Shown here: positions 55,401 through 64,000 of the stretch, in pieces
How positions within the stretch are numbered: position 1 is the first letter of the stretch
How the letters are laid out: the number at the start of each line of letters is the position of its first letter
DNA from: Heligmosomoides polygyrus polygyrus
Taxonomy: Eukaryota > Nematoda > Chromadorea > Rhabditida > Heligmosomidae
Length of the DNA stretch: 64,000 nt
Assembly: GCA_947396885.1 (NCBI GenBank)
Contig: OX377202.1
Location: forward strand, 79,580,643-79,644,642
Reading direction: 5' to 3'
Notes under the pieces: model-generated
The model's input: only the letters and a program-made list of their open reading frames with translations
Databases searched by the model: none
What the model was told of the DNA's origin: nothing
Program-made: the position numbers and the translations under genes

Positions 55401-57962
55401 GAAGACGAAGAGCGTCCGACTCCGTGCCCATTCGACTCCACTGTTCTTCCTGCCCTAACATACGCCTCAGAGACCTGGCTATACGAAAGCAGGATGAACA
55501 CGCGACCAGCGTCGCGCAGCGTGGAATCGAAAGGACGATGCTCGGAGTGACATGACTCACGCAAGTGAGAGAAAGCCTACATAGTTCCGAGCATCGTCGG
55601 CGTTCAAAGATCAGAGACGCTGTCACATGGGCCAAGTTGTCGAAAATTAGTTGGGCCGGCCACGTAATGCGCTTCGCAGACACCCGCTGGACGAGAGCCA
55701 TCACCGACTGGATTCCGCGGGATGTCAAGAGGACACCAGGACACCCAGCAACGCGTTGGTCGGACTTTTTCGTGAAAGCCTTGAACGACCGATACGGCGC
55801 TCTTCGTGTCCCTCGAGCGAGGAGGATCCATTGGAGAACTCTGGCACGCGACAGGGACGGAGACGCTGCTGGCGCCCGCTCGCGCAAGTTGATGATCAAT
55901 GGAACGACAGGTGAGACAGGTGACAGGTGCTTCCGACCTCTCTTCTTGGCTTTCATTCGACATCGAAGGGATATCATCATTTCTGCTAGCCATACACTCT
56001 GCGTGTGTATCAAGCAGAAGACTACTTTCGCCCACAGTAACATCATTGATCATCACTTGGAAGCAGGAGGTAAGTAGTGAAATAAAAGAGAAAGATCGAG
56101 AGGGCGGAATCGGAGAAATGTGGAAGTGATGGATACTCACTCTGTCGTCAATTGCTTGGTTTTCCTCTAACTGCTAATGAAGTAGTAAGACCTGATGTGT
56201 GTGTTACGAGTGTTAGGACATCCTTTGTTTGTGTTTGCTTTACCATTGGTTGGCTATCGTAAAAATTGAGTGTTTTAAAGATCTTAAAGACGCAGGAATA
56301 ATTAATTAAGCAAAGACGGATACCATAACTACTTCCGTTGTTTTGCACTTAGAATCTGATTTGGAAAGCAAATGCCCTCCATTAGATAGAAACGTTGGTT
56401 ATGAAAAAAATTGAGAACCAATTCCAGGTCGTCCCATCAATAAATATGAATCCAAAATTCATATACGCTGAGATTTTAGATTTGGACACATGGTTCGGCT
56501 TCTTGATGGGATATGTCCAAATCGAGTTGTTGCCATATTGGAGGGAGGGTATTTCCCAGCAAACTACACCGAGTCGGCTTCAATGATGGTTCGCGGTTTA
56601 AAGGTGAGTTTTTCCTAAATAACCATCAATTACTACAAATACAATTGGACAGATACACATGCTACTATGTCATGAACAGATGCCGAAATTATGGTTTATT
56701 TCTCAAGCGCACTGCATTTTATAAACTTGACATCTATGCTTGGAAAATAGTTCGACTGTTTAGGGCCTTCCGCTTCCACATCTCAAACTTGGCCGCCTTT
56801 CACCTGCCTTCAAAGAGATGCTCTGGAACAACATTGTTTATCACTCGGAGCAGTACGACCTCATACGACAGTGGCTTGAAAGTCTACAAGTCATGCAGGT
56901 AATATAACTGAGCTGCTCTTGGCATTAGCTTCGGGAACAAGGCACCGCTAGGGTCACTTTCTGCAAAGGTGTTCGGCTAGCAGCAGGGTTTACGGCATCC
57001 GTCGTGCCACCTTTATCAGGGCGTCAATAGACTCCGATGAGGAGCCGTAACTGGGTTTCTGTAAATATCGCCGCGTAATCGAAATAGTGCAGAATTCATA
57101 CACTATCAGTAAACTAGCGAGAGCGACGCTAATTCGATTATGGCTCACGCTAAACTGCGCGCTGCACAAAGAAGTATATCAGTCCCAGAAAGACATCCGA
57201 ATGTGGCCACGCGCTGCGGATGTGGCTGTGCGCGGCGGATTGTGATCATCCGAGTGCCCGGATATCATCGCGCGTTGGATGTATGCACCCTGTTGAGGGC
57301 CATTCGCCCTGCTAGCGTGGTTCCAAGCGTGGTGGGATAGACTCCAGACGGAAGAGTCCAGCATTTTCTGTGCCTTCTTCCGCTGTCGCAGAGAAGAGCA
57401 CAGATTGTGATAAAGAAGGGCTCCGGGATGTCGGACGTGAAAAAAGGGGGTCGTGCGCCAAAACTGCGGTCGTAGGGAGTCAGTTGCCCGGAGGCCATAC
57501 GCACCCGACTTTAGATATTCTGCTCCTCGTTTAATAGCTAAAAGTGCTTACGTTTCTCGTGTTACTTTTATTTTTGTCAGGTCATTCAGTCAGTTCCTTT
57601 ACGTAATGTGGTAGGTTCCACAATGGAGAAAACCTTTTTTAATTGCAAATAAGACACAGGATCTCTTTAATTTATTGTAAAAAAAATATATTCAGTATTC
57701 GAAAGGTATTGCTTGTATTTCAGGTCAAACACGGTTTCGCAGCATATAAGGTTCGACCAGATCTCCATCTTGGAAAAGGTTCGATTTCGTTTAGCATTTG
57801 TGCGCGCTATTTCGTAAATACATATCAATTTTATGAGTTCGAGAGTTGTTCGAGGAGACAAAGAGAGCTCGCGCCGTCCGAACTCGCGAGTGGTTTCCAA
57901 CGCTGACTGCAGAACAAGAGAGGCGCTGCAACAATGCCATCTCGGATTACGTAAAGGTTTGA
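46403..57962 (+). CDS. Class II histone deacetylase, 11 exons
   Basis: Exons 46403-46552, 47526-47635, 47674-47793, 47861-47993, 48079-48229, 48286-48392, 48447-48526, 56480-56603, 56764-56898, 57724-57778 and 57838-57962 join in phase to 429 residues, the size of one HDAC domain. The start MDRPRFGYVYDERMLEHEC matches class II N-termini. IVRPPGHHA holds the catalytic His pair. VDFDYHAGNGT keeps the Asp-x-His zinc ligands but has Ala where most have a second His. SAGFDA holds the second Asp ligand and ILEGGY the catalytic Tyr. It would remove acyl groups from lysines of histones or cytoplasmic proteins. The 7,953-bp seventh intron splits KAHG|FGHMVRLL and holds an LTR element and an RTE relic; the phase still fits. 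The stop directly follows exon 11 (GTTTGA), so a further exon is possible. Confidence 0.93.
48991..49430 (-). repeat. 3' LTR (440 bp)
   Basis: Shares tgtaacgccggggtgtttca, ccgactccgaatggccgg and the end tcgcccatccttcaca with 53126-53665. Shorter by about 100 bp, mainly where the 5' LTR has tcctgtccgtccgcctc and following bases (53224-53330). A purine-rich stretch next to it (minus strand, AAGGGGCGGCA) fits a polypurine tract. Confidence 0.9.
49431..50756 (-). other. 3' interior of LTR element, basic frames without known domain
   Basis: Overlapping minus-strand frames (50709-50236, 50459-50139, 50105-49809, 49606-49364), rich in Arg/Lys. KPEVKELRGRFAYLLRKFQR and LTRYLSALERRLEAVVCC look helical. 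No RT YxDD or integrase HHCC/DDE motif seen. Confidence 0.5.
50757..51587 (-). CDS. Gag C-terminus with zinc knuckle plus aspartic protease
   Basis: 276 residues on the minus strand. Residues about 1-60 are a helical Gag tail. A CCHC-like knuckle CFNCNKVGHLRKDS (about 114-127) has Ser where the last Cys is expected. A retropepsin-like active site TALLDAGSQVSIIP (about 186-199) and the late flap/core strand VIVLGTNAL follow. DAG instead of D-S/T-G is a variant seen in some LTR-element proteases. The frame ends in TAG before any RT. Function: nucleocapsid and processing of the element's own polyprotein, if still expressed. Confidence 0.8.
   Translation of the reverse strand: MSRTRAGELVSQLTNWPEYLQLYTAMEISPKESVYEMVKAMAQRCERSKRMAEAMREQVEGPEVKRSEGERGGDHAKALDRSGNDRGDTPGGSTDTQRAQPRQPGKRKCFNCNKVGHLRKDSAQREATRAEGKPTEPVDPQREEKIFTASLCEWRCGVTKVDGLHEDLVGAQTTAQVQLLGMTRTALLDAGSQVSIIPLQMLVDALQNGYDLNAGVEEIDLDRSKAVYDSSGNPMSFKGAAKLTIEVSKGTRHRIGLFVMAGGDEVIVLGTNALKS
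51590..52887 (-). pseudogene. Gag N-terminal region, interrupted
   Basis: Minus-strand pieces: MVTVDGPCYNCVKSLLQDS and EEIEKLILEEPSQADQTG (52887-52640), a coiled-coil-like piece KSMIERLIAKVDDISNKG (52679-52365), and a capsid-like piece with FSDFVLKFRIKYGSIGLRDD and LKAYLELKRLRKSGDVTTYC (about 51960-51600). Stops (for example in KAVA*SLP and YPDQ*EEDM) and frame changes break it. Confidence 0.65.
53126..53665 (-). repeat. 5' LTR (540 bp)
   Basis: Begins tgtaacgccggggtgtttca (plus strand) and ends cgcccatccttcaca, as the other LTR. Next to it inside, the minus strand reads TAGGGGCCGAACC, a possible primer-binding site; the matching tRNA was not determined. Confidence 0.9.
53666..54754. other. 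HDAC intron sequence with an unassigned 147-codon frame
   Basis: The minus-strand ORF 54349-53906 (CSQRVLHRDVKHVARCRWNE, then LGRQYQPIDFYFYLIHLINS) is long for this composition but matches no family I can name. It may be a decayed repeat. The part up to 54754 shows nothing else. Confidence 0.3.
54755..55925 (+). mobile_element. RTE-type LINE relic in HDAC intron 7
   Basis: Successive plus-strand frames: VLLYKKENVYDTGNYR (about 54760), EQAGFRRGFSAIDHIHTITK (54900), a palm block with DLKKVFDSVETEAVVEALLT (55020), ISPKLFSATLENVMREIEWE (55210) and the RT box LRFADDIVLIT (55305-55335). A C-terminal part follows at 55565-55925 (KIRDAVTWAKLSKISWAGHV, DWIPRDVKRTPGHPATRWSD). Stops and shifts make it inactive. 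The 5' part is missing. It belongs to the same family as the copies at 3332-3859 and 4010-5640 and is the best preserved of the three. Confidence 0.88.
57140..57504 (-). other. Unassigned repeat-like ORF in HDAC intron 9
   Basis: The minus-strand ORF 57504-57265 (TPYDRSFGARPPFFTSDIPE, then CWTLPSGVYPTTLGTTLAGR) is GC-richer than the intron around it, which suggests an inserted repeat. No element ends found. Confidence 0.3.
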
Positions 57963-60377
57963 AATAGCAGTGAATGACTAATTGATCTACTTTATGCAGC
58001 ATTCTTTGACGTACTCCAATGAGTATCGCTGATCGTGTATTCTATCTGCCATTTGGTAGCATCCACCTCATTGGTCTCTCTAGACTATGATCAACAACCT
58101 AGTTGTACCATCTGTAAAAGATTAACAACTATAATTTTTTAAATGTAAGGACTCTTGAAGTAATAACATCCTTGAAACAATCAAATAGAAGGTTTCGCAA
58201 AGAAGATCCATCGCTGTTTAAAAAAGCATAACTGCACCGCTTAAATGTTAGCTTAAATGCCTCCCACAGATTGCTCTAGGAAGCCTATGATTCCTCAACA
58301 TTCTGCAATATTGCCCGAAAGAGCTTATCTCATGGTCAGAAACGTACCTTTAAATCAAAGTCTATCTCTGTTTTTTGTTTGCCATCACTTTACTCAAGGT
58401 AGGCTTCAACCCATCAATAAATAAAGAGCTTATCCGAGGCAAGCATTCTCTGTAAAGATTCTTTCTTAAAGAAAAAGTGTTTAGAGCTACGACCACTCAA
58501 CTGAAACAGGAATTCCAAGTGAAGAGTTCCTGCTTGAACAAATGCTATGGACAGAACGGTCTCACATTGAGGCCTTCGCACACAGCGCACCGATTTGTTT
58601 GCACTTTGTCAATTCCTTCATTAATTTCAGTGAAGGTTTGCTCTTTTTCGTCCCTATCCTTTTAAGGAGAAATCCGCCAACAATTCTCATTTTCAGGACG
58701 TCAGAATTCCATGATGATCTGCGACAGAGAACTAATGAATCTCCATAGCGTGAAGGTTCCAGGGGAAAACTTCCATTTTGTCCGCTAATGAAAATGTAAT
58801 CCATGGAACGACGAGGAGTTAGCACATAATCATGTACATCCATTGTATTAGCATATATTGTACGCTGGATCATATGAATGAGTTGCCTCTAGTTATGCTA
58901 CGATCACCAACTATTAATCAGAAAAAAACGACGAGTTGACTGAAAATCGAATGAGTTTTGATGATGGCTTTGACAGGAAAGCCTGTTTGGTTGAGCTTTA
59001 TGCTGAGCTCGAGTTTTAAGTAAATTTATGCCGTCAACAGCCATCAGGGCCTTCTGTCTTATAGTACTAACCGCTACCAGCAATAACAGGTTATCACTTC
59101 ATTGGAATCCTAGCTGGCCAGTCTTCGGCTCTCCTTGCACTCGGGCGAGAACTTAAAGTCAGGGCACACCTTTTTGCAGTGAAATTTTCGCGTGGTGCGC
59201 ATGCATTGTTTCACTTACGTGATGTTTCACAGAATAACCGTTTTTGCAGAAATTTGTTGAACACAGCCTTTATCGTTTTGATATGGCACATTACGATAGC
59301 AAAGAAAAATTGGATAAATAGATTAATGGCAAGAGTGAGATCTTCTCAGATGTCTTCTATCTGTTCATCTACTTATTTATTATATTTACTTTACGTATAC
59401 GATGGTGCACTGCAATGCTAACGAAATCGTCAAACAAAAAATGACCGTTAAGAAACACAGTACAGTGAAGAATCAATTACATTCACGACAGAAATCTTCC
59501 AAGTTTTGTCGCATAACTGACTTCAAATGCGGCGTGGTACTTTGCTGAGAAGGACATCTCCTAAACCGTGCCCCTTGCTGCCGTTTTCATAGAAGCTAAA
59601 TTGCCGAATCAAAGCAACCATTTGGTTATATAGCGCTAGGAGCTGCTTTCCGGCTTGACAGCATGGCGGTAGATTTGCGAGTTTTATGTGAAGAGAATGA
59701 CGCGAATAGGATGTCAAAGAGGTTAGCTTTATTATCCTCTTTGCCATCCTTTAGGACAACTTTCGGAGGGTGCTTGAAAATATCCACTGCGATCTGTTTT
59801 CTGAAGTATTTAGGGGGCTTCAAATTGATTGGAGGGTGCGGCCTTTGTGTGTTGATTTCAGCATCGTTAACTTATTATAGAAGCGTTGTCGATGAACGCT
59901 TTGTCTCCAATGAGCATTGAGAAGCGTTCCCAGAATCCTTGAAACTGTGCTGAAACATGACAGGTCGATTTTACCCAGCAGTGGGGCGTCAACAATACAT
60001 ACATCTGGTTGCATCTGCTATACATCGGATCTTGAGTTGCCGTCAGGTTGGAAAGACGCCTGGGTGATAGAACTCTGTAGTTGAGTGTCGAGGTTGGAGA
60101 AATTTAGGATAGTAAATAGATGGAGTTTATAAGTTTCCTTACTGGTATGGATCCTGCAATAAAATGCTAACAATCGCACGTATGATTGCCATGATGCGGA
60201 CGATTAAGAGACGATTGCCGGTTCATCTTCATGTTCTCCAATGATGTGCTGGACAACAATCGTTTCTTCTTAGCTTTATTGAATCGTCTTTCCTGTACGA
60301 TTAAGGAAAGAAGAAGGATAAAATTAGGTCATTCTCATACTTTGTATTTATATACCTTTTGGAGTTTTTAATTTATA
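57963..60377. other. No supported gene; two minus-strand frames noted
   Basis: 58873-58562 (HDYVLTPRRSMDYIFISGQN) and 59823-59626 (KPPKYFRKQIAVDIFKHPPK, then VVLKDGKEDNKANLFDILF) have protein-like text. They lack splice partners or recognisable domains. The rest is AT-rich. Confidence 0.35.
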
Positions 60378-60415
60378 CCAGACGTTTGGCGGCCGCTAGG
60401 CCGCTGAGTGTCTGG
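60378..60415 (+). repeat. 3'-hairpin repeat, copy C (no A-rich tail)
   Basis: ccagacgtttggcggccgct pairs with ggccgctgagtgtctgg. Confidence 0.75.
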
Positions 60416-60589
60416 TTTGCTCATAAGAGAGAAGGAAAGAGGTGGCGTGACTTTCTACCTGCCTACCACTATATGTACCACTTCGCGTCGAGTTGGACAC
60501 TTCAACATTTAAGTGGAATTTCCACTACACTTTCACGAATTTCAAGAATTTCACTTTTCAAGATATTCCCCCCCCCCCAAACTTGTCCT

Positions 60590-60970
60590 CCCACGCTCAC
60601 GGCGTAACATCGGTAACATGCCTTCTGAACCCGGACATCGTGACATCGTTGACTCGTCTTCTAAAGCCGGACGTCTTTTGAAGGACATCGCTGACATGTC
60701 TTCTGTACCTGCCCCCCCCCCCTTCCCCCTTTGCGCGACGTCGGCGACAGCTCTTCCGAACCCGTTCGCCTGTTGCACGACGTCGGTGGCACCTCTTATG
60801 AACCCGGACGTCTGTTGAACGACGTCGGTGACACCTTTTCTGAATTCGGACGCCTGTAGAACGACGTCGGTGACATGTCTTCTGATGGTGAGTACGAAAG
60901 CCCTTTGCGGGACATCGTTGACACGCCTTCTGACCCTCTCGACCTGACATGGGTGACACATGGTCTGAAC
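60590..60970. repeat. 42-bp minisatellite, about nine diverged units
   Basis: The cgtcgg core recurs at 60739, 60781, 60823 and 60865, exactly 42 bp apart, with diverged units on both sides and two C homopolymers (60570-60578, 60712-60722). Because 42 is a multiple of three, the minus strand stays open for 136 codons as 14-residue repeats (VTDVVQQTSGFIRG, ATDVVQQANGFGRA). Other frames are open too, so coding is not implied. Confidence 0.9.
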
Positions 60971-60994
60971 AGGACGCCTGTTACTCGACGTCTA

Positions 60995-61075
60995 GGATAG
61001 GAAAGGCCAGACGGATAGGCAGACGGACGGACAGACGGACGGACAACCGCTTACTCTTTTATATATAGTAGGATA
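60995..61075 (+). repeat. GACG-rich tract ending 'tatatatagtaggat'
   Basis: gacggacggacagacggacg, then cttttatatatagtaggat; related to 23310-23357. Confidence 0.6.
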
Positions 61076-61079
61076 CCTC

Positions 61080-62454
61080 TAAGAGCTCATATCAGAGCAG
61101 GTGTTTGGATTCATTCATCATCCAAGATAAGCGCCTTGAACAAACAAGGAGTTTTTCACCTATGCTTGCATCGATCCGAAATGGTCGATACTTTCATTTT
61201 TTCATTTTCACGTCCTATTTCGAAAATTCCGTCGATTTCGGTAGGTTTTGGATTTTCTCCTGGATAAAAGAGGATAGCCGGGTCAGGATCACCGATTTCG
61301 CTCAAACTTCGCGTACCAGTGGATGCTTATTCAGGGTTCCAAACACAATGTCGAAGTCCATTTGGCCAATTATAGCAGGAGACTACCCATCCCGATAACT
61401 GAGGGTGATCGGTGATCTGACCCGACCGCTTTCAAACGGCAGGTACCCTACCAAAATCAGCGGATTTTCAAAAACAGACGTCGGATCCGTGATCAGCGCA
61501 CCAAATGACCTCCTAGATGAGATTGAACGAAGTTTGGACAAGGAAATTTAGCCAATTCTGGAGACGTTGATTTGCGGTCATCGTTCGTCTGCCGCATGCG
61601 GCCTAAAACGCCTACGTCCTCCATGCGAAATTGTCAGAAAATCTATATTTCCAGAATTTGTCGAGATTGACACCGCTCGATAGAGCCTTTTGAGCTGAAC
61701 AGAATGCCACTATTGAGAGCGTTGAAAACTGAAATATGGGAGAATAAGGGCGGAAGAAACTTCACCGCTGCCATTCGACGCTCTAAAATAGCAGTTGGGG
61801 CAGGAACACTTTTGTCAGCTGGAGAGTTCTGGGCACCACATCGTGAAGTACCTTAGCCGTTCTGCTTACATTCGTGGGCCGTTAGCTCGCCGCGTCATCC
61901 CGTAGTGGTCGACCGAAATCGAAAAAAAAACTGGGTCGCACAAGCCCCACCTGCATTTTCGCACCGCTGTAACTTACAAAGTATTTACTTACTTACTTTT
62001 TAGTATATTTATGAGCTAGACTGTTGTGCTTTAATGTACTTCAAGAACCTTGTGCTGCCCACAAAACCGTCGAGGTGCAGCCGGAAAAATTCGCACTTGA
62101 CAGAATTATTACGCTCCGAACATGCTCGCGAGTGCAAATTTGCGAGTGGTTGCGCCCATTGATTCATAGGTTCGATTCTATATGCGCTGTTAACGGCGCA
62201 CGTTAAAGCCAAGGTGGACATCCTAGAGCAATTCCTGAGTAGGATGGCTGGGATTTTCTTACAAACTCCCTAAACCCTCACTCTACAAACTGTCGTGCCG
62301 ACTCGGTTGATAGGTTTGATTCTATATGCATTGTTCACGGCGCACTCCAAAGGCAACTGGACAGTTTAGAGACCTCCGCACACTTTTTCAGCGAGTGGAA
62401 GGGACGGACGGCGAAAACGATGAGTCATGCCATCGAAGACGAGTGATGAGACCA
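61080..62454. other. No gene; one short direct repeat
   Basis: 62167-62209 (ataggttcgattctatatgc...) is repeated at 62310-62352, 143 bp apart, with a few differences. Nothing else recognised. Confidence 0.5.
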
Positions 62455-62600
62455 GGGATGTGCGGAATTTCCGTTTCAGTGTTCCGAATTCCGGTTTCCG
62501 GCCATTTTATGCTCTTCCGTTCCGTTCCGTGTTCCGCCTCTTTTGGGACCGGAAGGCGGAAACGGAACTGTTCCACACTGTTTTCTATTGAACACAATCA
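62455..62600 (+). mobile_element. End of a CAGGGATGTG-type DNA transposon
   Basis: cagggatgtgcggaatttcc begins at about 62455, continuing with sequence also found at 22262-22366 (gaattccggtt, gttccgcc, ggaccggaag). The opposite end is not visible in the window. Confidence 0.5.
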
Positions 62601-64000
62601 GTATATCAATTAAAAAGAGTACTCCTTCATATAATTGTGAGAGAAATACTGTTTGACAACTCTGGTATTTATATTCTTGAGATTGGTTAGACTACCAAAA
62701 AAACACTCAAAATGGCAAGGGCTGGATGCAGGGCAAAATTAAACTGTCACAAAGGCTATGAATGCATTGTATGCTAATAAAATGCACTCAACATTTGAAT
62801 GATCATGAAATTCTTTTCCCACTAGTTGCAAATTGAATCTGTCTCGGCCGTCGTCGTGAGCGGACGATATACGCACGGCTCCCTTCGCTGCTCTGCCTAC
62901 CTACTACCTCAGCCATCTTATTTACATCGAGAGATACTATTCTGAGTCTTTCTCATCCTCGACGTGTACCCTTGTGGCGGGGTCGAAGTTCTAACTCTGG
63001 TATTCTCTATTCAAAGCCACCGCATAAGGTCATATCTTGTGTTTTCGGATTTGGTGCGTTCCCGTTTAAGATCGATTGCACTGATTTCGCCAGATCAACA
63101 TCTAAAGCGGTGTTCATCGTGGCAGGGAGTGTTTAAAATGAATGGTTCAGTCGTTCTTCTATGAATAAGGTTTATTGGGAGACAGACGAGCATAAGGCAT
63201 TCCAATCCTACAGAGGTTGGGCGTGAGCCCGAGAGCCTGAAGGCGAGCTCCACCGAGAAAGAGTCTGTCCTGAGCCCTCTCCGTCACCTTAAGTAGGCGC
63301 CTGGAGGGATCCGCCCGAAAATATGGTATCATGAGTAATCACGACACTCCGGCGGCCTAGTCGTGTACTTATGTTTTTTTTTTGCGAATTACGACTACTA
63401 CTCAGCCATGTACCCAACCGAAAGCGTGGCAGCGAGTCTTCGCAATCATTCGGGCTCAACCTTTCGTGCCATCCATCTGCCGAGAAAACTAAGCGACGCT
63501 AGATCCTCACAGTTGGCTTCGGCACGTTTTACGAAGTAAGACGAGTATTTTTTACTGCGACTCTGCGGCCCACGAAGGGTGTTGTCACTCATCTGCCACA
63601 CAACGAGCGAATGGTATGAACCTCTTTTGCCTATATCAGAAGGCTCGAACAGCAGACTAAAATCTTACTTACGTGCTAATCACCGATAACGATATGCAAT
63701 CGACCTCTTTGGGTTAAGTGACATGTGACAACAAATACAAACGATGCAACATGAAACAATTACAAAATAACAGAACAGAAGACGCTCTCTTGATCGTTGC
63801 GAAGGTCTTGGTACTTCAACCCAGTGCCATTTTCTTCGTCACGTCGTTGAGTTTATGATTCATCGATTGGTTTCTGGAATGAAGTGAATCACTGTAATCT
63901 ATGTTGTGCGATTACGAGAACAGAGACTGATGAGTGCGATATCGATTTACGATAAGCTCATCTTATTGATTCTAATGGTTATCTACGGGTCAACTGATGG
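62601..64000. other. No gene recognised
   Basis: Only short shadow ORFs. 63170-63360 is GC-richer and may be a repeat, but no ends or second copy were found. Confidence 0.35.

Noticed and set aside
60551..60961. 136-codon repeat protein on the minus strand
   Set aside because: Multiple frames of the 42-bp minisatellite are open, with poly-C runs inside; no start or splice context supports a gene.
60590..60970. CRISPR-like array
   Set aside because: Units are contiguous diverged tandem repeats without unique spacers, and the genome is eukaryotic.

Overview
The window looks like nuclear DNA of a nematode, most likely a parasitic strongylid/hookworm-type worm (inference). Host genes are split into many small exons with TTTCAG-type acceptors, introns are often 38-70 bp, and most remaining DNA is transposon debris (RTE- and CR1-type LINEs, Tc1/mariner, hAT-like elements, MITEs, one LTR element). 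No bacterial features were seen. Coding exons were found by translating both strands, locating splice sites and requiring reading phase to match across each junction.

Two host genes are well supported. (1) A Pat1/PATR-1 homologue (mRNA decapping and P-body factor) runs on the minus strand. Fourteen phase-compatible exons lie between 20765 and 10084, with possible further 3' exons at 9594-9680 and 7880-8030. Its 4.0-kb intron carries a hAT-like element that itself carries an intact mariner-type transposon. (2) A class II histone deacetylase runs on the plus strand, with eleven phase-compatible exons from 46403 to 57962. One intron is about 8 kb and holds a complete antisense LTR retrotransposon plus an RTE LINE relic. 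Smaller supported genes are an 81-residue membrane protein of two exons (6988-7298, minus), an unknown three-exon 3' gene end (32515-33092, plus), an unknown gene end on the minus strand (28394-29117 and neighbouring exons), and a cysteine-rich terminal exon (44768-44917, minus).

Layout: 0.6-5.7 kb palindrome and LINE relics; 7-21 kb small gene and patr-1 with nested transposons and MITEs; 22-24.5 kb hAT-like element and MITE; 25-30 kb unknown minus-strand exons; 30-31.5 kb Tc1 relic; 32.5-33.1 kb unknown plus-strand gene; 34.8-40.9 kb second hAT copy with a dead mariner and a full-length LINE; 41-46 kb SINE/tRNA-like repeats; 46.4-58 kb HDAC; 58-64 kb repeats, including a 42-bp minisatellite.

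The most interesting signals are these. An HDV-like self-cleaving ribozyme fold begins exactly at the first base of the full-length LINE, as fixed independently by its 17-bp target duplication. The two hAT copies serve as reciprocal empty sites, which lets three insertions be read to the base. A gag/protease-only LTR element sits antisense in the giant HDAC intron.
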